From contig RCNN01000101.1 in NCBI GenBank assembly GCA_003667245.1, forward strand, positions 1 through 64,000: 64,000 nt of DNA, read 5' to 3'. The notes below the pieces were generated by a model that worked only from the letters and a program-made list of their open reading frames with translations, did no database searches and was not told where the DNA came from. Every line of letters begins with the position of its first letter. Position 1 is the stretch's first letter. A program made the position numbers and the translations under genes. Below are positions 45,980-57,076 of this stretch, in pieces. Source of the stretch: Heterostelium multicystogenum (lineage: Eukaryota; Evosea; Eumycetozoa; Acytosteliales; Acytosteliaceae).

Positions 45980-47309
45980 TCAAGATGATTGTATAATGTT
46001 GTGTTGAATTTGATAGGATTTCGCTAGCTCTGGTATATTTTTTAAAAGATATTCTACTATTTTATGGTGTTTCATTAACATTGCATTTTCAAATGCTGTA
46101 TCGGTAAAGCGTTCGGTTCTGTTTTCGTAAAGGAAACGAACGACCTCGAAATGACCGTTGGTTGCCGCTCCGTTGAATGCTGCATTTGTGCAACCTTCGG
46201 TACGATTGTAGTGGAGAAACTTGACTACCTCTAGATGGCCATTGCTGGCTGCAGAATTCATCGCCGTAGTTGTGCATCCTTCACTGCGATTTGCACTCAG
46301 GAACATGACCATGTCGATGTTTTCCTTTCGAAGCAAACGTGATTCAACGCAGATTTTGTGCAGCCTTCTGTGCGATTCGCATGCAGAAAACTGCACAATC
46401 TTTGTGTGGCGCTTTTTGATGGCGCCATTCATTGCACGGTGTGTGCAGCCTTCTGTGCGATTGAAATGCAGAAAGCGCACCATTGCGAGGTGGCCGTTCT
46501 TGGCAGCAGAGTCCATCGCATATTTAGTGCATCCACTAGAGGTGTTCTCCAAGAGAAATTTCATCATTTCCATATTTCCTAAGGCTGCAACCGAGTCCAT
46601 CGCGTATTTTGTCGTCTGCAATCCTTTTTCCAGGAGAAACTTGACCAACTCAAGATTGCCACTCTCAGCAGCAAAGTCCAGGTGATTATCCACCAATTGG
46701 ACTCTCAACTTTGATGAAAAATATTCAACCAAATGCTGGTGGCCACAGACACAAGCAATGCTCACAGCAACTCTCAATAGCGAATTGTCAGCAACCTATG
46801 ATTCAACTCCATGCTCTCGCACCAGGTACTCTACAATGTCAAGGTTGCCAACCCTGACTGCATCCTTAAACAACTCACTAAAAGAGGGCTTAATAAATAG
46901 CTCGAACCTACTATTTTTTGTCTTGAAAAATAAGCTTATGCGGTCCAGCACCGACATTCTTAGGACAGAGTCCACTACTTGTTTGTATCTTTCGACGTAT
47001 CCATATCGCAACAGTTGGTCAGGTCGCTTCTCCAACTCTAGATAGTTGAAGATGAATATTTGGGTGGATGGATGCAATGCACGATCTTCCTCAGTCAGAG
47101 AATATTCTAAATATCTTTCTCCAAAATTGACAACCCAATCGACACTATGATAGAGCAAATAGTTTATAGTTCTACGAGCATTTTTCTTTGCAATTCTCTT
47201 TTGCTGTGACTGCAGCTTTATAGTGATTAGATGAACATACTTGAATACCAATTTACTTAAATAAACGTGATTTAAAAACAACAGTATTAAATAGGATTGT
47301 CTCCACCAT
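45980..47309 (-). CDS. Dictyostelid tandem-ankyrin family protein
   Basis: About 440 residues. The probable start at 47309 (MVETILFNTVVF) leads to the typical head of a large dictyostelid family, VYLSKLVFKYVH, although it needs small frame corrections. If the frame is followed upstream instead it starts at 47371. The body has ankyrin repeats with a repeated pattern FL..NRTEGCT..AMN.AA.NGHLEVVKFLHYN, the short, similar repeats of this family. An in-frame TAG at 46798-46796 separates VREHGVES from VADNSLLRVAVSIACVCGHQH with the repeat pattern continuing. Two compensating breaks at about 46400-46310 scramble one repeat. Function is unknown; ankyrin repeats suggest protein binding. It could be a pseudogene, but the errors resemble those in its housekeeping neighbours. 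Confidence 0.75.
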
Positions 47310-47611
47310 GATAATTTAAAGTTATATTCTAATTTATCTGCAAGTAAGTAATTATTATTTTGGATGATCAATCAATCAATCAATTAAACACAAGCTTTTG
47401 TATATCAAATTAAATTTTTAAGAAATAGAAATTCCCAACTATTTCTAACTAGAACCCCACACTCTTTAGGCAATGAGTTATTCTTATCATATTTGTTTTC
47501 AAATGTTTCTTTCTATAATAATAAATTATTATTTGTATTATATATATATATTGAATTATTTATATCCTATAATATGCCAAAAATCAAAAGAATGATTGAT
47601 AGATCTATATT

Positions 47612-47635
47612 GATTTAGATTTAGATTTAGATTTA
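47612..47635. repeat. GATTTA hexanucleotide repeat
   Basis: Four tandem GATTTA units. Confidence 0.85.
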
Positions 47636-47873
47636 TAATATTTTGTAACTCAATTAATTTCAGACCAACAACTATTCTTGTAAATTTAGATTCAAAAAAC
47701 AAAATATGATGATATTTTCATAATTTTATCTAAAAATGAGCAAATTTTATCTTTTTTAAGAAAATATTGAACCATGACTGGATCATAACCGAAGGCTGGG
47801 CAACCTACAAGAAAAAGAATTTATTGTTGTTGTTGATTTATTGATCGATTGCTTTGATTGCTTTTGCATGAGA

Positions 47874-47899
47874 GGTTTGGTTTGGTTTGGTTTGGTTTG
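47874..47899. repeat. GGTTT pentanucleotide repeat
   Basis: Five tandem GGTTT units. The G-bearing strand is unusual in this AT-rich setting. Confidence 0.85.
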
Positions 47900-48460
47900 A
47901 TTGATTCATTGTTGTTGCTATTATTATTCTTATTATTATTATTATTGCTTGTAGTTGTTGTTATTATTACTTTAATAATAAATATTCAAAAATATAAAAG
48001 ATGTCAGTCAAATCTAAAATGATGATGGTTTATTTGAAGAAGAAATTCAAGAGCTTGTGCTGTTGCTGCTGTTAATTCAATTAACTCTAATTAGAGTAGT
48101 TTACACGACAAATAAATAGTCCTATCAAAAAACTTTGCTTCGTCAACTCATCAAAGCACCAAAGTACTAATGATTATATGTATGTATATTGTTACCACAT
48201 TCATATCTTTGTAACACTTAATCAACTCTGCTTGCTTCTTGAACTAATTAAACTAACTTATCAATGTAACAGTAGGTAGATAATCGATTTATCGTGGATT
48301 CTAGTTTCAATTATAGCCCGTTAAAATAAAAACAATGTATCTTCCAAAATTATATTATTATTGTTATTATACTACTACTAATATATTAATTGGTGGAGCA
48401 AATGGATGTTATAACGGTGTTGTTTCACCAAAAAATGAAATATAACATAATATATCATAT

Positions 48461-48486
48461 CATATTATATTATATTATATTATATT
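48461..48486. repeat. ATATT pentanucleotide repeat
   Basis: About five tandem ATATT units. Confidence 0.85.
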
Positions 48487-48813
48487 GATATTATTGTTGG
48501 CCCAAAGATTGTCATCCAATTCAAACACTAATTGGACCTTACAAACTTGATGATTCAACTGTAGCCACATTATTTTAACAATTGTTGTGGAAAACGAAAA
48601 ATGTATGTGTGCAGGTTGCCGTTACAATTTAATTATTTGTTGTCGTTTTTTTTGAGAAATGAATATGAATTGAATTTATGATATTAACTTTACTTTGATT
48701 ATATTACTGCAACTTAAGGTTGCATATTGTATTATTAGTATTTTTGGTTGCAGATTGGTCTATAACCTTGACTTTAAAGATACATTCATACATTCATTAC
48801 TTAGAAACATCAC

Positions 48814-51608
48814 ATGTTTAGACTACTGTTGTCAGCAAGTGGCAGAGGTAGATCTTGCTTTATATCTGCTTCTGCTGCTGCTAACATATCAAAATGCAAT
48901 TCTTCATCTTTGTTGTCGTCGTTGTCATCGTCATCTTGCAAGTTTAGATTATCAAACTATTGTACTGCTTCGATAGCTGCTACAGAATCGAATAATGCTC
49001 ATCGTAACATCGTATCACCAGCCAAGGCTACAACTCCTACTGGAACTACTGGCAGCAAACATTATCAGTGATATCAATAGAATACAAAGCAAACTGAATC
49101 ATTATGGTGGCAATGATTCACCTATCCAAATCAATGATGACATTAGCATTGGTATTGATGATGTAAATAGCAACATTGGCATTGAAGATTATTACTTGGT
49201 GACTACAAAGATGAACAATGGCATTCTACAACACAAGACCAATAGATATTGCTTCAGTTACTTTGGAAAGAAATTTCAGATCGATGCACTGCCGAGCTCC
49301 ACAGTGTCAGATTTGATTAAGATGATCGCAACCTCGACCTTGTTCACTGAAAAACATGGTCATCAAACTGCGAAAGAAAGAGTTGCTCAAGAAAATGTCG
49401 AGGACAAGACTACCTGAATATCTACAAACAAGAAAGGTTCTTCTTGAAATCGACATTCTCTCAATTGAACAAATCAAGCTCTCCCATTACCTATAGTCTT
49501 ATGATCGATGGCAAGTTCTGTGATCCAAAATCGGAACTCTCCAGCTACCAACCTGCCAGTACTGGTGGGAACTCCAATTTCAATGACACTTTCACTATAT
49601 TTGAATTGACTCATGAAAAAGGTAAATTTGTCCATTCCTTGTCAGCTAGCTAAGTGATTAACCAATATTGAATTTAGATACCAGTATCAATGAATATGCC
49701 AATAATATTAGTTATAAAAAAAGCGTTTGAAGAGTTGATGTTTCTTGCCAGAAAGCATAATAATAAAGAATGAGTTTGGTCTGACCAACGAGCAACTCAA
49801 AGAGAATATTGCGTCATTTGAGACAGAGTTGGCTATATTCCAGCCACAAACTCTGAGGGATTTACAGTTGAAAAGTAAGTTTACAAATTTTCACAGTTTT
49901 CAAAAGGAAACTGTAGATGGAAGCGGGAAGTTCTAATATAATTATTGTGTCCTGCAGAATCGAAAAAGCCAAACGTTGCTAAAACAATTGTATAGCCATT
50001 TTGAATCATGTGAGCAGGAGAAGAAAGAGAAAGTAAGCTTGGCTGAGGAGTTGGCGGATTTGAAGTACCCACATCGTTGGTTCCCAGAAGCGAGGGCCAT
50101 GAAGAGAAAGTTTATTTTTGCATGTTGGACCAACCAACAGTGGAAAGACGCACAATGCACTCGTGGCTTTGAAGAATGCAGACAGTGGAATATATTGCGG
50201 TCCTCTACGTCTTTTGGCTCAAGAAATTCACGATAGATTAAATGCTGGAAAAGTAAAGTGTAGTCTGCTAACTGGACAGCAGAATGTTGTTGTCAAAGAC
50301 GCTAATCACCTGTCTTGCACAATAGAGATGGCATCTACCAGTCATGAAGTTGATGTTGCCGTCATTGACGAGTTTCAGATGATTGCCGATATTGGACGTG
50401 GTTGGGCATGGACTAGAGCAGTTCTTGGTTTTACCGGCAAAGGAAATTCATCTTTGTGGTGACAATACTGCGATTAAATTGATTGAAAAGCTTGCAGAGA
50501 CTACTGGTGACTCGATAGAGGTGAAGTACTATGAGAGACTGGCGCCACTGGAGGTGCAACCAAAGCCAGTGGACTGGAGAAAAGAAATCTCGAGAAAGGA
50601 GATTGTGTCATTTCATTCAGTAGAAGAGATATTTTAGAGACCAAGTCGGTTATCGAAAGACGTGGACTCAAGTGTGCGGTTGTATATGGTGCACTGCCGC
50701 CAGAAACAAGAGCAAATCAAGCTCAGCTCTTCAACGATCCACACTCTGGCTACGATGTGCTTGTTGCTTCAGATGCAATTGGAATGGGACTCAATTTGAA
50801 TATCAGACGTATCATTTTTTTTCAACGATCGAAAAGTACGATGGTCGCGAGATGAGAAAGCTTTATCACAGCGAAGTGAAGCAGATTGCAGGTCGCGCAG
50901 GTCGTTTCAAATCAGAGTTTCCCAGAGGGGTTGGTCACGAGTGTTACCCCCAACTATATTGGATACATCCGTCAACAACTGGATATGCCCAATGTCGTGA
51001 CCGAGCGTGCCGGGCTTTTCCCTCAAGACACTCAGCTTGAGCAGTTTGCTAGACATGCAAAGGTCAGCAGCTTTTCAGAGCTACTAGAGACTTTCATTGG
51101 CTGTACCAACTTGGAGAATCTTTATTTCATGGAGGACACAAGCGACAAGATTAAAGTCGCCATGCTCATCGATCACATTAAGCTACCGATAAAAACCAAA
51201 TATGCCTTCATCATGGCACCACTAAAGTTAAAGCAAGCAAACTCGCTCATTGAAAAGACATTTATCAAATACACCACACTCTATGCCAAGGGTTCAGAAG
51301 TTCCACATATGGTTGACGAGCCCACTTGCATGGGCCGTGACCAAAGCAGCCTGCAAATCTATCTCAGTCAACTCGAAAGAGAGCTACTCGATTCTAGATC
51401 TCTATCTTTGGTTGGCTCAAAGATTCCAAGCACAGTTCTCACAGTTCCAAGAAGCCTACCAACTCAGCCTCAAAGTAAATCAAGATATCACTGACACACT
51501 TGTCGAGCTATCCAACATCAGAATCACCAAGAGAGAAGAGAAGCAAAGAATGAACTATGAAAAAACATCGCCAAAGAGATCACCACCGAAGATCAAGAAG
51601 ATAATTAG
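48814..51608 (+). CDS. supv3l1: SUV3/SUPV3L1 mitochondrial RNA helicase
   Basis: Three exons (48814-49621, 49678-49874, 49958 to about 51608) with GT-AG introns, about 885 residues. The N-terminus [16 protein letters not shown] is Arg/Ser/Leu-rich with few acids, typical of a mitochondrial transit peptide. Helicase motifs in order: [12 protein letters not shown] (Walker A), [20 protein letters not shown] (motif II, usually DEIQ), [38 protein letters not shown] and QIAGRAGRF (motif VI). SUV3 unwinds RNA for the mitochondrial degradosome. C-terminal residues match the SUV3 accessory region. At least ten frame breaks occur, e.g. near 49060, 49410, 49720, 49775, 49990, 50120, 50445, 50620, 50905 and 51320. 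The end is uncertain: a stop at 51608 gives a polar tail ([12 protein letters not shown]), while staying in the longer frame reaches 51711 with an implausible hydrophobic tail. Confidence 0.88.
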
Positions 51609-52051
51609 TATTCATTCATTAAATATCTTTCAAATGTATTTTTCTGATCATCTGATCACATGCATCATTGTTATTCATTTATTCAAACTACTCAAACTAT
51701 TACTATACTAACTTTATCATTGATACTGACCTGTGTTGTCTGATGTTCAATCAACGGTGGATCTAATTCACTCCGGAGTAGTTATGTGAACTTCCTCCGA
51801 TCACAACGGTTTGCACTATTTGATCAGATGTAACCACACTCATGATTAATTTTAATTTTAAATTTAATATTGTTTTTTTACCCAGGTTCAAAAAAACATG
51901 CGAACATGAAGTGTATTTGGAAATGAAAACCTATTTATATCTTTAGTTTTAGACAATGAAAATCATCAAACAAACAAATAAACATAAATACAATACAATA
52001 GATTCCTTTAATTCTTTAATTATAATTATTAATATTTAAATATATTTTAAA
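51609..52051. other. Intergenic
   Basis: 443 bp, AT-rich. No feature recognised; it includes the promoter of the SDR gene. Confidence 0.4.
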
Positions 52052-53091
52052 ATGCAAACAATCAAAAATTTCTTAGTTGACCAATATGCCAAGCTTAATT
52101 ACATTCCAGTTGATCTCACTGGAAAAGTGATCATAGTAACTGGAAGTAATATTGGAATTGGATATGCAACTGTTCAACACTTTTTGAAAATGAATCCAAC
52201 TCGTATCATTCTTGCTTGCAGAAATATGAAGAAAGCCAATGATGCAATTGAAAAATTGAAATCAGAGAATACTTTCATAAATACTGATGGAGGTGTCATT
52301 GTTGAGGCCATGGAGTTGGATATCTCATCTTTCGATTCAGTAAAATCATTTGCAAAGAGATATGAATCACGAGAACTACCACTTCACCTTCTCATCAATA
52401 ATGCAGGACTTGGAGGAATATGACATTCTCTTTGACAAAAGATGGACATGAAACAATGTATGCAACCAATCATCTTGGAACCACTCTTTTGACTTTGTTG
52501 CTTCTTCCAACCATCAGAAAGACTGCTCTACAACCAAATACATGCCCAAGAATTATCAATCTTGCATCAGAAGTACATCTTTGGACAGACTTTTCAGTCA
52601 AAGACACTCCAAATATCATTGAAGCAATGGATGATCCAAAGAAGATCATTGGATTCGATAGATATTCCATTTCAAAGATGATGAATGTTCTCTTCACCAA
52701 AAGTCTGGCAAGACATCTTCATGAATCGAAATTCGAAGAAGACAAGAGAATCACAGTCCATTCCATCAATCCAGGAATGGTAACTTCAGATCTTGGTTTG
52801 AAAGAAGATAAATCATGGTTGGAGAAGTTTGCATTCAAGACTTTAAATACAATTTTAAGTTATATCATCGCAAGAACACCAGAGGAGGGTTCCAAAACAA
52901 CAATTGTTGCAGCAATAAGTCCAGACTATGGTGTTGAGAGTGGTGTTGAAAATGGTCTTTATTTCTCCTCATGTAAACCAGCCAAAGTTAATCCACTTGC
53001 TGACGGTGAAGTCGGTAAAGATCTTGCCGAAAGATTGTGGAAAGAAACATTAGAAGTTCTTCCAAAAGAAGTTTTAGAAGTATCATTTTAA
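52052..53091 (+). CDS. Short-chain dehydrogenase/reductase, retinol-dehydrogenase/WWOX-like
   Basis: About 346 residues. Rossmann-fold SDR with cofactor motif TGSNIGIG (about residues 32-39), NNAG followed by the active-site region, and the catalytic pair in YSISKMMN (Tyr-x-x-x-Lys). The conserved Asn is in MYATNHLG and the Ser is in INLASEVH. INPGMVTSDL follows the catalytic pair as expected. It resembles the extended retinol dehydrogenase/WWOX-type group that reduces or oxidises lipid carbonyls; the substrate is unknown. One frame break after NNAGLGGI (near 52421) interrupts the frame. A single inserted base joins it to MTFSLTKDGHETM. No introns seen. Confidence 0.88.
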
Positions 53092-53124
53092 AAACACCAA
53101 TATAGAACCATATTGGTCAATGTA

Positions 53125-53130
53125 AATAAA
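53125..53130 (+). terminator. AATAAA polyadenylation signal of the SDR gene
   Basis: Canonical hexamer 34 bp after the stop. Confidence 0.6.
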
Positions 53131-53378
53131 GATAAACAACTTTCACATGTACTGTTTTTGTAATGCAGTACAGAAATAGGAAAATCAATCAATTGCGCCT
53201 TTTTTTAAATATTTTTTACCATCAAACCAAATTTTTAACGGTGGAAATTTGATGAACAATTGTTGTGGAAAACTACCATCTTTATTTAATTATTTTGGAA
53301 CTTGGATTAGTGTGGAAAGTTGGATTATAATCATTTTATAATCTTTAGTTACAGATATATATTGTGATAATTGGCAGA

Positions 53379-55451
53379 ATGATCCTACAACAACAGAAAC
53401 AACAACAGCAACTATCTCAGTCGTCAAAGTTGAGTCAAGTCATTTTAAATAATTCGAGTCCCAACTCCAACAACTCCGATTCAACTTCATCCACTTCATC
53501 ATCAAATTGTTCTACTTTGTTTACATTATGTGTTGATCGACTGAATGATATAATATCGAATCTTAACAATGGAAATGGAAATAGTCTAAAGAAATTGGTA
53601 GACAATCCAAATGAAAATTTTGATGATAGTTTACTGTCGATCGATCAAAGGAATGAAAGATTGAAGCGATATAGAAGCCTATTTGATATTCTCGAGAGTG
53701 CAAACTCTATCAACATCAATACACTCCACCACTATTCATTGGCATTGCCACTCGACTTTATAACAAGTCTCGACTTCAAATCATCTCATGACCTCACAAA
53801 CAATGTATTATACTCCATCAGCAGTAAGTAATATTACACATCATCCAACAAAAGCAACCAAATAAATGAAAGCTAACTTAGCCTAATTTGATTGACATTC
53901 AATCAATTTCTATATAGAAATTACAACACTACGTTCATTATCCATTGCCAACTGCAAAAGAATAGATCAATTTGGATTCCAATCATTAAAGAGTATGTAT
54001 ACGTCTCGATGGTATTGGTTGTCGATGTAGATATTAATATTGTATCTATCTTCTCTTTAGACTTGCCAAAGTTGTTGGTGTTGGATCTGTCTGGCGCAAG
54101 TATTGATAACGATTGCTTGAGCTTGATAAAGGAAATGCCGAGATTGGAAGTGTTGAACATTAGTGATATCAAGGTCATTACTGATATCGCGCTGGTGCAC
54201 CTGTCGGCTTGCACCACTTTGACCAAGCTAATTGCTCGCTCCACTCCACTCACCGATGACGCATTGCTATTCACTTCAAACTACATCAAAAACTCACACA
54301 GAAGAGCTGGATTTCTCTCTCTACATACTTTGATTCTGTCAGACACACTGATAACAGACCGTGGACTACCATACCTCTTGGACTTCCCTTCAATTTCACA
54401 CATTGATTTAAGCAATACCAAATGTACACCCAGCGAACTCTCAAATCTATCACAGCAATTCACTCACAGCCACATTGGCAGTGCTCACAAAACCAACAAG
54501 CGCAATGCATCCTCAAATCTGTATCATATCAACATCTCCAGAAGCAATGCAGCGCCGAGAGAACCAGATTTGGTGCTTGATAACAATCTGCAGTGGCCCA
54601 TCGACAGAATAAAGGACTATCTGCTCAGCCTAAATCAAGAGCAAGATATGCTAAACCAATCCTGTGACTCGATAGACTCGTCTGAGTACAGTCTCAGCGG
54701 TAGCAGCTGCAGTGTCAACAGCAGTGGATTAAACAGCAGCAACAGTCTAAGCTATCTCAACTCGAGCTTTGAAATTGATTCTAGTTTGTATCTGCCCGTG
54801 ATGGAAGAAGCCGACACACCAAAAGGACTTTTAGGTATCAAGGTGTTTAAAGATCCATTCTCTAACTCACCGACCAAGCGACAACTTGGCATGATTGGCA
54901 ATATCAATATATCACTCTCTTCACCGTCTATTAATAGTTATAGACATCAACAGCAACCAGTGAAACAGCTTTCACCGTCGCCATGCCAAACAGTGCCGTC
55001 CATCTCTTCGCCATTGTGCTCCACACCAAAGAAGAACAAAAGAAAGCTCAAGAAACAAAAGACAGACAACAGCAGCAACGATAGCTTTGGGAATGATGAA
55101 GATGATGAAGACGACCTATGCGCACCGTCAACACCCACTACACCGACCAAGCAGCATCTAATGTCCACTCCAATCAACTATGTATATCACTTATTGAAAT
55201 CGCCCAAGAGAAACACCATACTTTCCACTCCGATCTACTCACCGAAATCCAACAAGAAGCGTCACTTCCAATCTCAATACGATTTGATGCCGCCATCCCC
55301 TTTGAAACTATCAGCATCTCCGTCCTCACCAATCAAACCAAACAGATATCCCAAGTCGCCATCAAAGATGTCGTTCAACAAACACCACGCCTCACCATCG
55401 CGACCAAAGAAACTCAAGGACGACAAAGAAGTCGTTCAGAAATCTATTTAA
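53379..55451 (+). CDS. Leucine-rich-repeat protein with Ser/Pro-rich C-terminal half
   Basis: Exons 53379-53823, 53918-53992 and 54061-55451 (GT-AG, in-phase) give 636 residues with no frame break. A Gln/Ser/Asn-rich N-terminus is followed by a helical stretch and leucine-rich repeats (TTLRSLSIANCKRI, PKLLVLDLSGASIDND, PRLEVLNISDIKVITD, LHTLILSDTLITDRGL, SISHIDLSNTKC). The repeat form L-x-x-L-x-L-x-x-x-x-I-T-D resembles cysteine-containing/AMN1-type repeats. The second half is Ser/Pro-rich with SPS, SPTK, PKSPSK and KKNKRKLKKQK clusters, suggesting a phosphorylated, possibly nuclear protein. The small second exon (75 nt) encodes one repeat. Function is unknown. The gene is convergent with PSMG4, 73 bp away. 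Confidence 0.8.
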
Positions 55452-55524
55452 CCAAAAATGACTATGACTCGACATAATACCCATAATAAAGTTAACTTCT
55501 TATTTATTATACAACTCCTCTCCT

Positions 55525-56165
55525 CTACTGTACGATCTCTTTCAATAGTTCAAACAGACGCTTCTCTGCAAATGCTACAAAAGCAGGTATCTCCTGTGAT
55601 ATATTATAACTTAAATATACTTGTGTCTTATATTTCAAAACTAGTTCATTAGAGTGAGTTAAAGTTAATTAGTCCAATCTTCACATTAATATGATCGTCA
55701 TATCACTTTAAGTTTGCCACAATGGACATTAGAAGATGACAATGACCTACCTATTCTTTGTATAATGGACTTTGCATTATTATCTTTACCGGTTGTCATT
55801 AATGTTGAAACTGCAGGTACATTATCCTTTGGTTTAATTATACAATAATGTTAGTTATATAACTTAGATAGATTGATTACAATCCAATACATCTATCATC
55901 TCCATGTACATACCATTGGTGTTTTCATTGAGACCAACAGCTCATTTAAAGATGGAGGCAATGCAGCTTCACTAACCCATATGAAGATAGGACCATTGTT
56001 TATCTTGAATCGATAGAAGAGATAATATATCTGTGTCTCTTCATACTTCTCTACGAACTTATCAATTGCAATACCACTGTGTTCAACATCATCCTGTATC
56101 TTCAAGTCTTTGACAACAACAGTCTCCAAAATATTTCTATTTTCATCAACTACTATCGAATCCAT
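55525..56165 (-). CDS. psmg4: Proteasome assembly chaperone 4 (PSMG4/PAC4)
   Basis: Three exons on the minus strand: 56165-55910, 55810-55707 and 55593-55525. The GT-AG junctions restore a frame of 142 residues with consistent phases. The core reads PIFIWVSEAALPPSLNELL (cf. the family's LFLWVG...LxxLAVAM), then VFSTLMTTGKDNNAKSII, QRIGRSLSS, and a last helix FVAFAEKRLFELLKEI. In animals PSMG4 pairs with PSMG3 to assemble the alpha ring of the 20S proteasome. Size (about 123 in human) and order of blocks fit. Assignment rests on the three-block pattern, each part of which is weak alone. The gene is divergent from TAF1. Confidence 0.72.
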
Positions 56166-57076
56166 TCGCCAGTGGTAGTAATGTTACTGCAACTACTTCT
56201 ACTATATATAAATATCAAATCAAATCAAATCAATCTTTACAAGATAGGAAGTAGATGGAGCTCTGCCCTACTATCATCATACCATGTCATACCAATATTG
56301 AAATCCCATAATTACTTTTTAATTTAAAATTATTTTTTTAAGTGAAAATAGCGCTAAAATTACCATTTTTCTAAATATTTATTTTTATATATTTTTTGTT
56401 TTAAACTCAAGAGGTCAAGAGTTCAATGCTCAACATTGATAGAAAATCTTACAACCCAACAATAAATAATAATAATATTAATAATAATAAATCGGAAATT
56501 ATAGAATAATTTTAAAATCTTCATTAGACCCAACTAAACAACAAACTTACCCCCACTTACTCACTCAAATTGTGTTTGGTGAACAAAATTTGTTTTTGAA
56601 AATTTGAAAATTGTTACTTCAAATAGATCATTAATTTTAACAGCCAAATAACAACAATAACAACAGTCAGATTCAGAGGAAATACAATAACTAAACTAAT
56701 CTAAACTACTGACTAACTGCTGCTTACTTACTTCTGACTGATCACCATCATATCAATCAATAGTAACCAATAAGCAACATAAACAACACAACATCAACAA
56801 GCATCAACACAGCTTATTCAAATTAGAGTAGAGTATAAAGTGTACATTGATAATATTTAGCGACAACCAAGTAATTAACATCAGATCAAAACAAAACAAT
56901 AACATAGGGCAAGGGCAACTAGTTTATTTGTGGTTCTTTGTTTAGTAGTTAGCTTGATAGTTAGTTAGTTAGTTCTATTAGTTGTGAAGTAGTCAGACTA
57001 GAGCTAGTTGTTAGTAGTTGAAGGAAGTCGGAGTTAGTTATAGCCTCAATCGATTGCATTCAATTCCATTCGACAG
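56166..57076. other. Divergent promoter region between PSMG4 and TAF1
   Basis: 911 bp, AT-rich. It contains a TTAGTTAG run near 56955 and a CAA-rich leader. No reading frame is supported. Confidence 0.45.

Larger units (their letters stand above)
47310..48813. other. 1.5-kb gene-poor region with simple repeats
   Basis: Divergent spacer between the ankyrin and SUV3 genes. It contains TTTAGA (47612-47635), GGTTT (47874-47899) and TATAT (48461-48486) tandem repeats and no acceptable frame. The ATGs seen open only very short frames. Confidence 0.5.
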
